In this document: piece after piece, positions 16,983 to 29,122 of the stretch
Layout of the letters: each line of letters starts with the position of its first letter
Numbering within the stretch: position 1 is the first letter of the stretch
Notes under the pieces: generated by a model
Seen by the model: only the letters and a program-made list of their open reading frames with translations
Told to the model about the DNA's origin: nothing
Database searches by the model: none
Assembly (NCBI RefSeq): GCF_900187395.1
Contig: NZ_FYEZ01000001.1
Location: forward strand, 496,001 to 560,000
Direction of reading: 5' to 3'
Origin: Kytococcus aerolatus
GTDB taxonomy: Bacteria; Actinomycetota; Actinomycetes; Actinomycetales; Dermatophilaceae
Length of the DNA: 64,000 bases
Made by a program: the position numbers and the translations under genes

Positions 16983-17020
16983 GCCACCACCCTGCCCCCG
17001 GGCGACCCGTCCACCACCCT

Positions 17021-18187
17021 TCAGGCCAGCTGCTTCTCCCAGATGCCCTCGATGCTCACCGGGCGATAGCCCAGCGCCTCGTTGATCGCCAGCATGTGGA
17101 CGTTCTCGCCGGCGTTCCACGTGTGGATCCGCTCCACCTGCGGCCACTCCTCCCCGAGCCGTCGCAGTGCCGCGAGCTTCACGAGCATCCCGAGCCGGTG
17201 ACCGCGGTGCTCGGCGGCCACAAGGGTGTCCTCCTGGTAGGCCGCCTGCGGGCGCCGCCGCGGGGTGGCCAGGTAGGTGTAGGCCACGGCCTGCCCCGTC
17301 TCCCGGTGCCGGGCCATCGCGAAGATCGTGCGCATGCCCGTCTCCTCGCGTCGCTGGTCGTTCTCCGCCACACGCTCCGGTGTCCAGACGGCCTCGTCCC
17401 GCTCGGTGTCTCCGTGCGGGAGGTCGGTGCTCATGCGGCGGTACAGCTCGCACATGCCCTCCACGTGCTCCGGCGGGGTGGTGCCGGCCCAGGTGACCAC
17501 CTCGTAGTCCTGCACGAAGGGCTCGATCTCACGCTGGAGCTCTCCGCAGCGGACCAGCCCCTCGGCCGGCACGAGCTGCGAGTGCGTCTCGGTCTGCACG
17601 AGTCGATAGCCCTGGGTCAGCGGGAAGGCCACCGAGGCGCCCCGGCGGTCGAGCACCCCGTACCCGGTCGGCGCCTCGAGGGCGTGCTCGCCGGGCAGGT
17701 CGGGCGTCGGGATCTGCGCGGAGTAGGAACCCAGCAGGGTGCGCCCGTGGCGATGGGCGATGTCCTCGGCGGCACGGTGCAGGGCCGCCCCGACCCCCTG
17801 CCGCCGTGCCTCGGGCAGCACCCCGAGGTCGAGGTCCAGTCGCTCGGTGTCCTCCTGCAGCGGCGCACCGCAGTGCACCGACCCGAGCAGGCGGACGCCC
17901 GGATCCACGTCACCCCGACCCGGCACGAGAGGCAGGCCGGAGGACTCGTCGGCCGGAAGGTCGCCGGCGGGGAGGCGGTCCAGGGCCACGACCATCCAGT
18001 GGCGCCGAGAGGGCCCGGGCTGGAGCGCACGCAGCACACCCTCGGCGTCGTTGCCGGTGAAGTCGTCGTGGCCGAGGAGCTCGCGGCCCAGCGCGGCGTC
18101 CTGCTCGATGAGCTGCTCGGTGAGGTGCGAGGGCGGGGCGTCGGCGGACGAGACGTCCAGGACGGCGAGGGTGAAGGTCTGCGTCAT
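17021..18187 (-). CDS. GNAT family N-acetyltransferase, double domain
   Basis: The 388-residue protein has two GNAT-like halves. The first has LDLDLGVLPEARRQGVGAAL (about 118-137), a good acetyl-CoA pyrophosphate-binding loop (Q/RxxGxG/A). The second ends in VAAEHRGHRLGMLVK...HTWNAGENVHMLAINEALGYRP, another acetyl-CoA site. Similar double-GNAT proteins are common in actinobacteria; the acceptor is unknown. It sits 58 bases upstream of the miaA stop on the same strand, so the two may be transcribed together. Confidence 0.85.
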   Translation of the reverse strand: MTQTFTLAVLDVSSADAPPSHLTEQLIEQDAALGRELLGHDDFTGNDAEGVLRALQPGPSRRHWMVVALDRLPAGDLPADESSGLPLVPGRGDVDPGVRLLGSVHCGAPLQEDTERLDLDLGVLPEARRQGVGAALHRAAEDIAHRHGRTLLGSYSAQIPTPDLPGEHALEAPTGYGVLDRRGASVAFPLTQGYRLVQTETHSQLVPAEGLVRCGELQREIEPFVQDYEVVTWAGTTPPEHVEGMCELYRRMSTDLPHGDTERDEAVWTPERVAENDQRREETGMRTIFAMARHRETGQAVAYTYLATPRRRPQAAYQEDTLVAAEHRGHRLGMLVKLAALRRLGEEWPQVERIHTWNAGENVHMLAINEALGYRPVSIEGIWEKQLA

Positions 18188-18245
18188 GGGAACATCCCAG
18201 CAGGCTCGCGCTGCCGGGCACCACTGATTTTCCGTGGCCCCGGCC

Positions 18246-19205
18246 TCAGCCGTCCGCCACGGCCGCGAGCGCCTGCTCCACCAGGCCCTCCGCGTCGTGC
18301 TCCAGCCACACGATCCGCGGGTCGGGCCGGTACCAGGCGCGCTGCCGCCGGGCCAGCCGCCGGGTGGCCTGCTGGGTGTCGGCGATCGCCTCGGCCTGCG
18401 TCATCTCCCCGTCGAGCTGCGCGAGGGCCTGGGAGTAGCCGATCGCCCGCCGTGCCGTGCGTCCCGGCCCGGCCCGCAGCCCCACCGCGTCCAGCGCCCG
18501 CACCTCCTCGAGCAGGCCGGCGGCCCACATCCGCTCCACCCGCGCGTCGATGCGGGGGTGCAGCACCTCGTCGTCCGCCCGGAGCCCGATCAGCACGCTG
18601 GGCACGAGGAACTCGCGGGTCGGCATCGTCGAGGAGAAGGGCCGCCCGGTGAGCTCGATGACCTCCAGCGCCCGCACGATCCGCCGGCCGTTGCGCGGCT
18701 CGATCCCCTCGGCCGCCCGCGGGTCGAGCCGCTGCAGCTCCCCGTACAGCCGCTCCACACCCTCGGCCTCCAGCCGCTGCTCGAAGACCGCGCGCACCGC
18801 AGGGTCGGTCGGCGGGATCTCCAGCCGATCCAGCAGCGCCCGCACGTAGAGGCCGGTCCCCCCGGCCACCACCGGCACGTTCCCACGTTCCCGGATGCCG
18901 GCGATGTCCCGCCTCCCCTCCTCCTGGAAGCGCGCCACCGTGGCCTCCTGCGTGACCTCCAGGACGTCCAGCTGGTGGTGCGGGATCCCCCGCCGCTCAG
19001 CCACCGACAGCTTGGCGGTGCCGATGTCCATCCCCCGGTAGAGCTGGGAGGCGTCGGCGTTCACCACCTCCCCGCCGAGCCGCTCGGCCAGCGCCAGCCC
19101 GAGATCCGACTTCCCGGTGGCCGTCTGGCCCACGACGGCGACGATCGGCACCGGACCGGCCAGCGGGTGGTCGCGGTCGGGGGACGGGGCGCTGCACATG
19201 CTCAC
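18246..19205 (-). CDS. miaA: tRNA dimethylallyltransferase MiaA
   Basis: The protein of about 319 residues has P-loop GQTATGKSD near residue 25, followed by DASQLYRGMDIGTAK and later GGTGLYVRALL, all standard MiaA motifs. It transfers a dimethylallyl group to A37 of UNN-reading tRNAs; MiaB at 24114 then adds the methylthio group. I chose the GTG at 19205 (GGGAG 9 bases upstream); the ATG at 19199 is equally possible. Divergent from the PPDK regulator. Confidence 0.95.
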   Translation of the reverse strand: MSMCSAPSPDRDHPLAGPVPIVAVVGQTATGKSDLGLALAERLGGEVVNADASQLYRGMDIGTAKLSVAERRGIPHHQLDVLEVTQEATVARFQEEGRRDIAGIRERGNVPVVAGGTGLYVRALLDRLEIPPTDPAVRAVFEQRLEAEGVERLYGELQRLDPRAAEGIEPRNGRRIVRALEVIELTGRPFSSTMPTREFLVPSVLIGLRADDEVLHPRIDARVERMWAAGLLEEVRALDAVGLRAGPGRTARRAIGYSQALAQLDGEMTQAEAIADTQQATRRLARRQRAWYRPDPRIVWLEHDAEGLVEQALAAVADG

Positions 19206-19257
19206 ACCGCCATTCTCCCGCACGGAGCACGACGACCCGGGGCCTAGTGTGAATCCC

Positions 19258-20091
19258 ATGACCTCCTCCCGCATCGAGCTCCACGTGGTCGCCGACTCCA
19301 CCGGCGACACGGCCGCCCGCGTGGCCCGCGCCACCGCCGCCCAGTTCCCCCACAGCGACGTGCACATCGTCCGCCACCCGCGGATCGGCACCGAGGAGAC
19401 CCTCCGCTCGGTGCTGGGGCGCATCGAGGAGGCGCCCCGCCCGGTGGTGGTCTTCTCGACCATCGTGGACGACGAGCTGCACGCCCTCGTCCACGAGCTG
19501 GCCCGGCGGGCCCGTCTCGAGCACGTCGACCTGCTGGGGCCGGCGCTCAAGGCGGTCGAGCGGGTCAGCCAGCGGGAGGCCGAGCACGTGGTCCGCCCCG
19601 TCGGGATCGGCGCCGACTACTTCACCCGCATCGCCGCGATGGAGTACGCCGTGGCCAACGACGACGGCAACCCCGACCAGCGCCTGGACCTGGCGGACAT
19701 CGTGCTCATCGGCGTCTCCCGCTCCGGCAAGACGCCGCTGTCCATGTACCTGGGCTACCTGGGCTACAAGACGGCCAACATCCCGCTGGTCAACGGCATC
19801 GAGCCGCCCGAGCGCCTCTTCGACGTGCCGCGGTGGAAGGTGGTGGGTCTCACGATCGACCCGACGCGCCTGGCGGACATCCGGGAGCGCCGGGTGAAGA
19901 CCCTGGGCGGGCAACAGGGCAAGGACGGCTACGCCGACGTGCTGAAGATCTACGAGGAGCTCGACCACGCCGAGGCAATCTTCCGCCGGGTCGGCTGCCC
20001 CTCCATCAACACCACCCAGCTGGCCCTCGAGGAGTCGGCGGGCAGGGTCATTGAGATCATCGAGCAACGCCGGGTTACGCTGGGCGGGTGA
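19258..20091 (+). CDS. Pyruvate phosphate dikinase regulatory kinase/phosphatase (DUF299/PPSR family)
   Basis: The 277-residue protein has the DUF299 signatures: VADSTGDTA at the N-terminus, P-loop GVSRSGKT (152-159), then PLSMYLGYLGYKTANIPLV. The family uses ADP to phosphorylate and inactivate PPDK or PEP synthase at a Thr beside the catalytic His, and reverses this by phosphorolysis. The ppdK gene starts 67 bases downstream on the same strand, so its target is clear. TAGTGT (19245-19250) lies 7 bases before the ATG with no Shine-Dalgarno, suggesting a leaderless mRNA. Confidence 0.93.
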   Translation: MTSSRIELHVVADSTGDTAARVARATAAQFPHSDVHIVRHPRIGTEETLRSVLGRIEEAPRPVVVFSTIVDDELHALVHELARRARLEHVDLLGPALKAVERVSQREAEHVVRPVGIGADYFTRIAAMEYAVANDDGNPDQRLDLADIVLIGVSRSGKTPLSMYLGYLGYKTANIPLVNGIEPPERLFDVPRWKVVGLTIDPTRLADIRERRVKTLGGQQGKDGYADVLKIYEELDHAEAIFRRVGCPSINTTQLALEESAGRVIEIIEQRRVTLGG

Positions 20092-20158
20092 CCCGCGTCA
20101 CGGCCTCCTGGCCGCCCGGGGATCGACCTCGCCACAACGACGTGACACGGAGGACCGC

Positions 20159-22819
<2,661 letters not shown>

Positions 22820-22830
22820 GCCACGGAGTC

Positions 22831-22868
22831 GGTGAGGGGCCCCACCCGAGAGGGTGGGGCCCCTCACC
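22831..22868 (+). terminator. Terminator after ppdK
   Basis: A perfect 17-bp stem (22831-22847 with 22852-22868) and 4-base loop GAGA starts 11 bases after the stop codon. It is the strongest hairpin in this stretch and should end the PPDK transcript. No T-run follows, as is usual in this GC range. Confidence 0.85.
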
Positions 22869-22955
22869 CGTGTCCGCCCGCAGGAGCGGCTCCCGGACCC
22901 GGCACCACGGGCCTCTCCCCCCGCTCGTGGGAGCTCTGGCTACCCTCCGGAGGCG

Positions 22956-24113
22956 ATGCACACGCACCGCCGACACGATCTCGACGCACTCAGGGCCTTC
23001 GCGATGTTCCTGGGCGTGGTCATCCACGCGTGTGCCGACTTCGTGCCCCACTACGCCACCGCCGACCGGCTGGCACCCCTGGTCCTCGACGCCGTGGTCG
23101 ACCTCATCCACGGCTTCCGGATGCCCTTGTTCTTCGCCGTCTCCGGCTACTTCACCGCCCTGGTCTGGCAGCGACGAGGCCTGGGGAGCCTGCTCCAGCA
23201 ACGGGCCCGCCGAGTGCTCCTCCCCCTGGCCCTGTCCCTGGTCACCGTCCGGCCGGCCCTGGAGTGGTCCTTCTACCTGGGACGCGTCCTGGCCGGGACG
23301 GACCCCGGCCCGGTGCCGGCTTCCGCCGGCTTCCCGGTCAGCCCGACCACCAGCGGCATGGCCCACCTGTGGTTCCTGTGGATGCTGTGCTACCTCGTGG
23401 TGGCCTTCGCAGCGCTGGTGGGGCTGGGGCGCGTGGCCAGGAGGCTGGCGCCACGGACCACCCGGGCGCTGGCCCGCCCCGGGCTCTTCGTGGTGGCGAT
23501 GCTCGCCCTCAGCGTGCTGATGCAGTTCCTCATGCCCACCGGGCAGTTCGGTCCGGCCTACACCGACCGGCTGCTGCTGGACCTGGTCGTGGTGGGCTAC
23601 TACGGCTGCTTCTTCGGCGCGGGCGCGGCCTGCTACGCCCCCGCCGGGCATCTGCCGAGCTGGCTGCTGACCGCCCAGGCCCGATGGCCGCTGTGGGGGG
23701 CGGCGGCCCTGGTGAGCCTCAGCACCGGGCGGTCGCTGCCGGTGGAGCACCCGGTGTCGCAGGCGGCCCAGGTGGCCTTCGCCTGGCTGACCATCCTCAT
23801 GCTCACGGGCCTCTTCCAACGAGTCTTCGCCGGGGAGCGTGGAGCCGACCCGCGGGTGCGCTGGCTGGCCGACGCCTCGTACTGGACCTATCTCGTCCAC
23901 TTCCCCGTGGTGCTCGTGCTCCAGGGCCTGGTGGGCGGCCGTGGGCTGCCGTTCTGGGTGACGGTGCCGGTCGTCCTCGTCGGGGCGATGGTCATCTGTC
24001 TGGTGAGCTACCAGTACCTCGTGCGGTACACGGCGCTCGGTGCCCTGCTCAACGGCTGGCGGAGCCGGGAGTCGGTCCGGGGTGCGGCGCACCCACGGGC
24101 CGGGACCGCCTGA
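22956..24113 (+). CDS. Acyltransferase 3 family membrane protein
   Basis: The 385-residue protein has about ten membrane helices and the acyltransferase-3/OpgC-type opening RRHDLDALRAFAMFLGVVIH, with the usual R-x10-H spacing, and GFRMPLFFAVSGYF near residue 52. A late DASYWTYLVHFPVV also fits. Such proteins O-acylate sugars or glycolipids at the membrane; the acceptor is unknown. Start chosen at the ATG with CCGGAGG just upstream. Its stop codon abuts the convergent miaB stop with no bases between. Confidence 0.85.
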   Translation: MHTHRRHDLDALRAFAMFLGVVIHACADFVPHYATADRLAPLVLDAVVDLIHGFRMPLFFAVSGYFTALVWQRRGLGSLLQQRARRVLLPLALSLVTVRPALEWSFYLGRVLAGTDPGPVPASAGFPVSPTTSGMAHLWFLWMLCYLVVAFAALVGLGRVARRLAPRTTRALARPGLFVVAMLALSVLMQFLMPTGQFGPAYTDRLLLDLVVVGYYGCFFGAGAACYAPAGHLPSWLLTAQARWPLWGAAALVSLSTGRSLPVEHPVSQAAQVAFAWLTILMLTGLFQRVFAGERGADPRVRWLADASYWTYLVHFPVVLVLQGLVGGRGLPFWVTVPVVLVGAMVICLVSYQYLVRYTALGALLNGWRSRESVRGAAHPRAGTA

Positions 24114-25646
24114 TCAGGAGTCGGTGGCGCAGGGAACGACCGTCACGTCCGGGGCGGGCGGCTGCCCGATGCTCGGCATGCCCAGGCCGACGGCCGGCTT
24201 CTTTGCCGGCATCCCCTGCGCCCGCTCCCACGCGTCCCCACCGGGGGTGCGGCGTACGGAGAAGGTGCCGCCCTCGACCGCGGAGTCCGCGATGAGATTG
24301 TGTGGCGCTCCGTAGGTGACCTCGACGGTGACCATGTCGCCCGGACGGGGACGATCGGCCTCCGGCAGGTCGGCCGGGAGGGCGAAGTGGACGAGGCGGT
24401 TGTCATCCGCGCGTCCGGACAGGCGCCGGGTCTCGGCGTCCTTGCGCCCCTCGCCGGGAGCCACCAGGACCTCGACGGTGCGCCCCTCCTGCTTCCGGTT
24501 CTCCTCCCAGGATATGCGCTCCTGCAGCTCGATGAGCCGGTCGAAGCGCTCTTGGACGACCTCCTTGGGGATCTGGTCGGGCATGGTCGCCGCCGGCGTC
24601 CCCTCGCGGATGGAGTACTGGAAGGTGAACGCGCTGGAGAAACGGCTGGCCTCCACCACGCGGAGGGTCTCGGCGAAGTCCTCCTCGGTCTCCCCGGGGA
24701 AGCCGACGATGAGGTCGGTGGTGATCGCCGCGTGCGGGATCTGCTCGCGGACCTTGTCGAGGATCCCGAGGAACTTCTTGCCGCGGTAGCTGCGGCGCAT
24801 GTCCTTGAGCACCTTGTCCGAGCCGGACTGCAGCGGCATGTGCAGGCTCGGCATGACGTTGGGGGTCTCGGCCATGGCGTCGATGACGTCGTCGGTGAAG
24901 GCCGCCGGGTGCGGGGAGGTGAAGCGCACCCGCTCCAGGCCCTCGACCTCGCCGCAGGAGCGCAGCAGCTTGCTGAAGGCCTGACGGTCGCCGAACTCCA
25001 CGCCGTAGGTGTTGACGTTCTGGCCCAGGAGCGTGATCTCCACGACGCCCTGCTCGACCAGGGCGCGCACCTCGGCCAGGATGTCGCCGGGGCGACGGTC
25101 CTTCTCCTTGCCCCGCAGGGACGGGACGATGCAGAAGGTGCAGGTGTTGTTGCAGCCCACGGAGATGGACACCCAGCCGGAGTAGGCGGAGTCGCGGCGG
25201 GTGGGCAGGGTGGAGGGGAAGGTCTCGAGGGACTCCAGGATCTCCACCTGTGCCTCGCGGTTGTGGCGAGCACGCTCCAGCAGCACCGGCAGCGAGCCGA
25301 TGTTGTGGGTCCCGAAGACCACGTCCACCCACGGCGCCTTCTGGACGATGGTGTCGCGGTCCATCTGCGCCAGACAGCCGCCGACGGCGATCTGCAGGTC
25401 CGGGTTGCGGAGCTTGGCCTGCCGGAGCTGCCCCAGGTTGCCGTAGAGCTTGTTGGCGGCGTTCTCCCGGACCGCGCAGGTGTTGAACACCACCACGTCC
25501 GCCGTCTCGGGGCGCTCCGCGGCCTCCAAGGCGGCCAGGTCGGTGTACCCGGCTCCCTCGAGCAGGCCGGAGAGGCGCTCGGAGTCGTGCACGTTCATCT
25601 GGCACCCGTGGGTGCGGACGTCATAGGTCTTGGGAGAGGCGCTCAT
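24114..25646 (-). CDS. miaB: tRNA-2-methylthio-N6-dimethylallyladenosine synthase MiaB
   Basis: The 510-residue radical SAM methylthiotransferase has an N-terminal UPF0004 domain with three Cys ([21 protein letters not shown]) and the radical-SAM CxxxCxxC in [13 protein letters not shown] (about 162-170). A TRAM domain follows ([11 protein letters not shown]). The last 50 or so residues form a Pro-rich tail beyond TRAM. It works after MiaA on A37 of tRNA. Position beside recX-recA is the actinobacterial standard. Confidence 0.96.
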   Translation of the reverse strand: MSASPKTYDVRTHGCQMNVHDSERLSGLLEGAGYTDLAALEAAERPETADVVVFNTCAVRENAANKLYGNLGQLRQAKLRNPDLQIAVGGCLAQMDRDTIVQKAPWVDVVFGTHNIGSLPVLLERARHNREAQVEILESLETFPSTLPTRRDSAYSGWVSISVGCNNTCTFCIVPSLRGKEKDRRPGDILAEVRALVEQGVVEITLLGQNVNTYGVEFGDRQAFSKLLRSCGEVEGLERVRFTSPHPAAFTDDVIDAMAETPNVMPSLHMPLQSGSDKVLKDMRRSYRGKKFLGILDKVREQIPHAAITTDLIVGFPGETEEDFAETLRVVEASRFSSAFTFQYSIREGTPAATMPDQIPKEVVQERFDRLIELQERISWEENRKQEGRTVEVLVAPGEGRKDAETRRLSGRADDNRLVHFALPADLPEADRPRPGDMVTVEVTYGAPHNLIADSAVEGGTFSVRRTPGGDAWERAQGMPAKKPAVGLGMPSIGQPPAPDVTVVPCATDS

Positions 25647-25736
25647 ACTCCGGGCGATTCTACGCGGCGGTGTCGGGGACCCCGGCCGTCGCGCCCTGCG
25701 CGGGGGCTCGGGGAGCGCTCCTGCCACGATGGGGTC

Positions 25737-26111
25737 ATGAGCGATGTCATCAAGATCAATGCCATCACCGTGCCCGCCGACTCCGGTGACGAGCTGGCCC
25801 GCCGCTTCGCCGCCCGGGCGGGAGCCGTCGACGGGCAGCCGGGCTTCAAGGGATTCGAGCTGCTGCGCCCTACCGACGGCCGCAACGTCTGGCTGGTGGT
25901 GACCCGTTGGGAGGACGAGGCCTCCTTCGAGGCGTGGACCTCGGGCCGCGACTTCCAGCGCGCCCACGCCGAGGGTGGGTCCCCGCAGACCCGGGGTGAC
26001 GCCGCCGCCGACGAGCAGGCGGCGCCGGAGCAGGAGGCCCCGCGCCAGAAGCCGGTCGGCATGAGCGCCGAGCTGTGGTCCTACGACGTGGCCGGCGGCT
26101 CCGCGGGCTGA
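25737..26111 (+). CDS. Antibiotic biosynthesis monooxygenase (ABM)-domain protein
   Basis: A 124-residue small dimeric alpha/beta-barrel-type protein. [19 protein letters not shown] followed by [14 protein letters not shown] matches the ABM/HmoA-like family; heme-degrading members share this pattern. The C-terminal 35 residues are Ala/Glu/Gln-rich. The conserved Asn in the heme-degradation motif and a heme ligand are not certain, so function stays open. It is divergent from miaB and inserted between miaB and recX. Confidence 0.8.
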   Translation: MSDVIKINAITVPADSGDELARRFAARAGAVDGQPGFKGFELLRPTDGRNVWLVVTRWEDEASFEAWTSGRDFQRAHAEGGSPQTRGDAAADEQAAPEQEAPRQKPVGMSAELWSYDVAGGSAG

Positions 26112-26168
26112 CCCGCCTGCTCGGCGCCGCCCGGTCCCGCCCCAGGCGACCCCGGGCGGCGCCGGGCG

Positions 26169-26202
26169 CCCGCCCCGGTGACGCCGGGTGCCCCGGGGCG
26201 GG
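26169..26202. terminator. Bidirectional terminator between ABM gene and recX
   Basis: A 10-bp stem CCCGCCCCGG/CCGGGGCGGG (26169-26178 with 26193-26202) lies between two convergent genes. It can act on either strand. Confidence 0.6.
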
Positions 26203-26205
26203 TGT

Positions 26206-26940
26206 TCAGTCCCGCTGGTGCTCGGGGTCCTGGTCGAGCGCCTCCCGGATCACGGAGTAGGCCAGCTCTCCCGGATACCCCTTGCGTGCCAGCATCCCGG
26301 CCAGTCGACGGGTCTTCACCTGTCGGTCCAGCCCGCTCATGGTGCGCAGCTTCTTGGCCACGAGCTCCTCGGCGCGGGCCCGCTCCCCGTCCGCGGAGAG
26401 CTCCGTCGCCAGGGCGTCTCGGGCGATCTCCTCCGGGACGCCCTTCTTCCGCAGCTCGTGGGCCAGTCCCCTCCGAGCCAGCCCCCTTCCCTGCTGCTGG
26501 GAGCGCACCAGCATCTGCGCGTAGGCGGCGTCGTCGACCAGCCCGACCTGCTCCATCCGGTCCAGCACCTCGGCCGCCACGGCCGGCTCGCAGCCCCGCT
26601 GGGCGAGCTTGTCCTCGAGCTGCTTGCGGCTCCGAGGGGCGGCGGCGAGCTGGCGCAGGACGATAACCCTGGCCACCTCGTGGGGGTCCGCCCCGGCGTC
26701 CTGCCGGGCCGGGTCCTCCGGGGCGGGAGCACGCGGGGCGGGGGGTGCACTGGCTCCCGCCACACCAGCCCCCGCGGACGCGGACAGCTCCTCCCCCGCC
26801 GCGATGCGCCGGAGCGACTCCATGTCCACCTCGCCACTCCGCACCGGTGACGGCCCCGGCTCGCCATCACCCGCAGGCAGGGCCGGACCCCGACGCGGGG
26901 TCGACGCGTCGGGGTCCGGGGTCTGGGGGGCGTGGTTCAC
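26206..26940 (-). CDS. recX: RecA regulatory protein RecX
   Basis: The 244-residue protein has a Pro/Ala-rich N-terminal extension of about 85 residues, then the RecX three-helix repeats: [43 protein letters not shown] and [17 protein letters not shown]. RecX binds and caps RecA filaments. It lies 31 bases after recA on the same strand and is probably transcribed with it, so DNA damage should raise both. The N-terminal extension is longer than in E. coli RecX but common in actinobacteria. Confidence 0.95.
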   Translation of the reverse strand: MNHAPQTPDPDASTPRRGPALPAGDGEPGPSPVRSGEVDMESLRRIAAGEELSASAGAGVAGASAPPAPRAPAPEDPARQDAGADPHEVARVIVLRQLAAAPRSRKQLEDKLAQRGCEPAVAAEVLDRMEQVGLVDDAAYAQMLVRSQQQGRGLARRGLAHELRKKGVPEEIARDALATELSADGERARAEELVAKKLRTMSGLDRQVKTRRLAGMLARKGYPGELAYSVIREALDQDPEHQRD

Positions 26941-26971
26941 GCCATGGCTCCTCGCTGAGCAGTCAGCACGG

Positions 26972-28069
26972 TCAGAAGGTCACCTCGACCTCACCGGCCT
27001 CGCCGGCCAGGGCGGCCGCCTCTGCGTCGACCTCCTCGACCGGGGCGTTCGGGTCGATCCCGATCCCGAGCTTGGTCTTGATCTTGCGGTCCAGCTCCTC
27101 GGTGAGGTCCGGGTTGTCCAGCAGGAACTGTCGGGCGTTCTCCTTGCCCTGCCCGAGCTGATCACCCTCGTACGTGTACCAGGCACCGGACTTGCGGATG
27201 AAGCCGTGCTCCACCCCCATGTCGATGATCCCCCCCTCCCGGGAGATGCCATGACCGTAGAGGATGTCGAACTCCGCCTGCTTGAACGGCGGCGAGACCT
27301 TGTTCTTGACGATCTTGGCGCGGGTGCGGTTGCCGACCGGCTCGGACCCGTCCTTGAGCGTCTCGATCCGGCGCACGTCGATGCGGACCGAGGCGTAGAA
27401 CTTCAACGCCTTGCCACCGGTGGTGGTCTCCGGGGAGCCGAACATCACGCCGATCTTCTCGCGCAGCTGGTTGATGAAGATGGCCGTGGTCCCGGTGCTG
27501 CTCAGCGCACCGGTGATCTTGCGCAGGGCCTGGCTCATGAGCCGGGCCTGCAGACCCACGTGGGAGTCGCCCATCTCCCCTTCGATCTCGGCCCGCGGCA
27601 CCAGCGCGGCGACCGAGTCGATGACGATGATGTCCAGCGCACCGGAGCGGATCAGCATGTCCGCGATCTCCAGCGCCTGCTCACCGGTGTCGGGCTGCGA
27701 GACGAGCAGGTTGTCGACGTCGACCCCCAGCTTCCGTGCGTACTCCGGGTCCAGGGCGTGCTCGGCGTCGATGAAGGCCGCGATGCCACCGGCCTTCTGC
27801 GCGTTCGCCACGGCGTGCAGGGCCACGGTGGTCTTTCCCGAGGACTCCGGACCGTAGATCTCGATGACCCGGCCACGCGGCAACCCGCCCAGCCCGAGCG
27901 CGACGTCGAGCGCGATCGACCCCGTGGGGATCGTGGCGATCGGTGGACGGACGTCGTCCCCGAGGCGCATGACCGCACCCTTGCCGTGCTGCTTCTCGAT
28001 CTGGGCCATCACCGTGTCCAGGGAGCGCGCACGCTCCGTGGCCGGGTCGACCGGGGCATTCCGGGCCAT
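26972..28069 (-). CDS. recA: Recombinase RecA
   Basis: The 365-residue RecA has Walker A GPESSGKT (73-80), DNA-binding loops and an acidic C-terminus. It drives homologous recombination and LexA self-cleavage. No intein is present. I chose the ATG at 28069 (MARNAPVD) with GGAAG 9 bases upstream; a GTG at 28108 would add 13 residues. Two promoters lie upstream: a LexA-type at about 28257-28285 and a PafBC-type at 28178-28200. Confidence 0.98.
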   Translation of the reverse strand: MARNAPVDPATERARSLDTVMAQIEKQHGKGAVMRLGDDVRPPIATIPTGSIALDVALGLGGLPRGRVIEIYGPESSGKTTVALHAVANAQKAGGIAAFIDAEHALDPEYARKLGVDVDNLLVSQPDTGEQALEIADMLIRSGALDIIVIDSVAALVPRAEIEGEMGDSHVGLQARLMSQALRKITGALSSTGTTAIFINQLREKIGVMFGSPETTTGGKALKFYASVRIDVRRIETLKDGSEPVGNRTRAKIVKNKVSPPFKQAEFDILYGHGISREGGIIDMGVEHGFIRKSGAWYTYEGDQLGQGKENARQFLLDNPDLTEELDRKIKTKLGIGIDPNAPVEEVDAEAAALAGEAGEVEVTF

Positions 28070-28177
28070 GTCCACCACTTCCTTCTCGCTCGTGTCGTGC
28101 GCGCCCACCTTCGACGCAGGCTCCTCCGAGCGCTTCGCGATGGTTGATCCCCACCCGTCGAGCTCGGTCTGCGTCAG

Positions 28178-28200
28178 ACGCTAGGGCCACGCACCGACAA
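28178..28200 (-). promoter_or_regulatory. PafBC/RecA-NDp-type promoter of recA
   Basis: On the minus strand TTGTCGGTG (28200-28192), eight bases, then TAGCGT (28183-28178) is a complete match to the TTGTCRGTG-N8-TAnnnT motif of LexA-independent DNA-damage promoters, driven in mycobacteria by PafBC. The start point would be near 28171, about 100 bases before the recA ATG. Confidence 0.85.
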
Positions 28201-28256
28201 CCTCCGCCCAGCAGGTGTTCCCCTGTGGACGAGCCGGCGGGCGGGCCGTGAGAAGC

Positions 28257-28285
28257 ACGATACAGAACATCTGTACGACATTCAA
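28257..28285 (-). promoter_or_regulatory. LexA-controlled promoter of recA with SOS box in the spacer
   Basis: On the minus strand TTGAAT (-35, 28285-28280), a 17-base spacer and TATCGT (-10, 28262-28257). The spacer holds GTAC-AGAT-GTTC, one mismatch from the actinobacterial LexA core GAAC-N4-GTTC. A LexA dimer there would cover the promoter. TACAGA-ACA-TCTGTA, a perfect inverted repeat, overlaps it. Confidence 0.75.
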
Positions 28286-28337
28286 GCGACGTGCGTACAC
28301 CCCCGTGGGCCCCCGTCGCCGGTCCCGCCGGGAGGGC

Positions 28338-28568
28338 TCAGCGACGGGACGGCGCGTCCACCCCCCAGTAGCGCTCCGGCGGCACCTGGAAGTCCTCACA
28401 GAGCTGGTCCCAGACCGCGCGGGGAGGCAGCCCGTCCGCCAGCGCCTCGTCCACCGTCCGCCCCGCGGCGACCCCCCTCCCAGAGAGCACATGACTCCCC
28501 CGGAGGTGCCCGGCCATGACGCTCCCGAACTCTCCGGTCAACAACTCCTCGAACTGGCTCTCACGCAC
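28338..28568 (-). CDS. DUF3046 small protein
   Basis: The 76-residue protein matches DUF3046: SQFEELLTGEFG at the start, HVLSGRGVAAGRTVDEALADG in the middle, and VWDQLCEDFQVPPERYWG. Its place beside recA is conserved in actinobacteria, for example in mycobacteria. Function unknown; the synteny suggests a link to recombination or the damage response. The GTG at 28568 has GAGG 8 bases upstream; a GTG at 28574 would add two residues. Confidence 0.85.
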   Translation of the reverse strand: MRESQFEELLTGEFGSVMAGHLRGSHVLSGRGVAAGRTVDEALADGLPPRAVWDQLCEDFQVPPERYWGVDAPSRR

Positions 28569-28663
28569 GGTCACAGCCTCGCACGGCAGCGGCCCTCGAG
28601 TGCTCAGGACCCCCTGGGCGAGCCCTGGGTGAGGGACCACACAGTGCACTTCCTGCACCGCAC

Positions 28664-28679
28664 GAGAATGCGGATTCTC
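28664..28679. promoter_or_regulatory. Possible operator: inverted repeat GAGAAT-GCGG-ATTCTC
   Basis: A perfect 6+4+6 inverted repeat, relatively AT-rich for this genome, sits between the divergent DUF3046 and small secreted-protein genes, about 110 bases before the latter. It could bind a dimeric regulator. I cannot assign one. Confidence 0.35.
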
Positions 28680-28790
28680 CGCTCCCGGAAAGTCCCTCTC
28701 CCCGGTTCTGTGCGTGCATTCGCCAGTTCGTCGTGGTCGGGTTGAAGCAGTCGGGCAGAGACGCTGCCCCACACCGCACAGGAGTTCACG

Positions 28791-29069
28791 ATGAACCGGA
28801 AGACGACGGCACTGCTGCTGGCAGCCGCCCTCACCCCGGCCGCGGGCACCTCGACCGCCGTGGCCGCCCCCGCGGCCCCCTCGGTGGTCACCGCGGGTGA
28901 CGCCGCCTCCGACGCCACGGATGCCGCGGGGGACGCTGCGGGTGACGCCACCGACGCAGCCGGCGAGGTCGCCGACGAGGCGGAGAGCAACGCCGGCAAG
29001 TGGGCCATCTGGGGCCTGGCGGGTCTGGCAGGCCTCCTCGGCCTCCTCGGCCTCCTCAAGCGCCGCTGA
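28791..29069 (+). CDS. Small secreted WGxxGxxG-type protein 1
   Basis: The 92-residue protein has a signal peptide (to about AVAAP, residue 26), an Ala/Asp-rich repetitive spacer (DATDAAGDAAGDATDAAGE), and a C-terminal WGLAGLAGLLGLLGLLKRR. The tail resembles the WGxxGxxG sorting-type domain: Trp, Gly-rich hydrophobic helix and basic end. No catalytic domain exists, so it is probably a surface or membrane-linked peptide. CAGGAG precedes the ATG. A second WGxxGxxG protein follows 53 bases downstream, likely transcribed with it. Confidence 0.75.
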   Translation: MNRKTTALLLAAALTPAAGTSTAVAAPAAPSVVTAGDAASDATDAAGDAAGDATDAAGEVADEAESNAGKWAIWGLAGLAGLLGLLGLLKRR

Positions 29070-29122
29070 CCCCCCCTGACGACACCGACGACCGTTCACC
29101 CCGAACACCAAGGAGTCACATC

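Noticed and set aside
16223-18652. Long plus-strand open frames over miaA and the GNAT gene
   Set aside because: Composition is Arg/Pro/Ala repeats without any domain; these are GC-rich shadows of the minus-strand genes.
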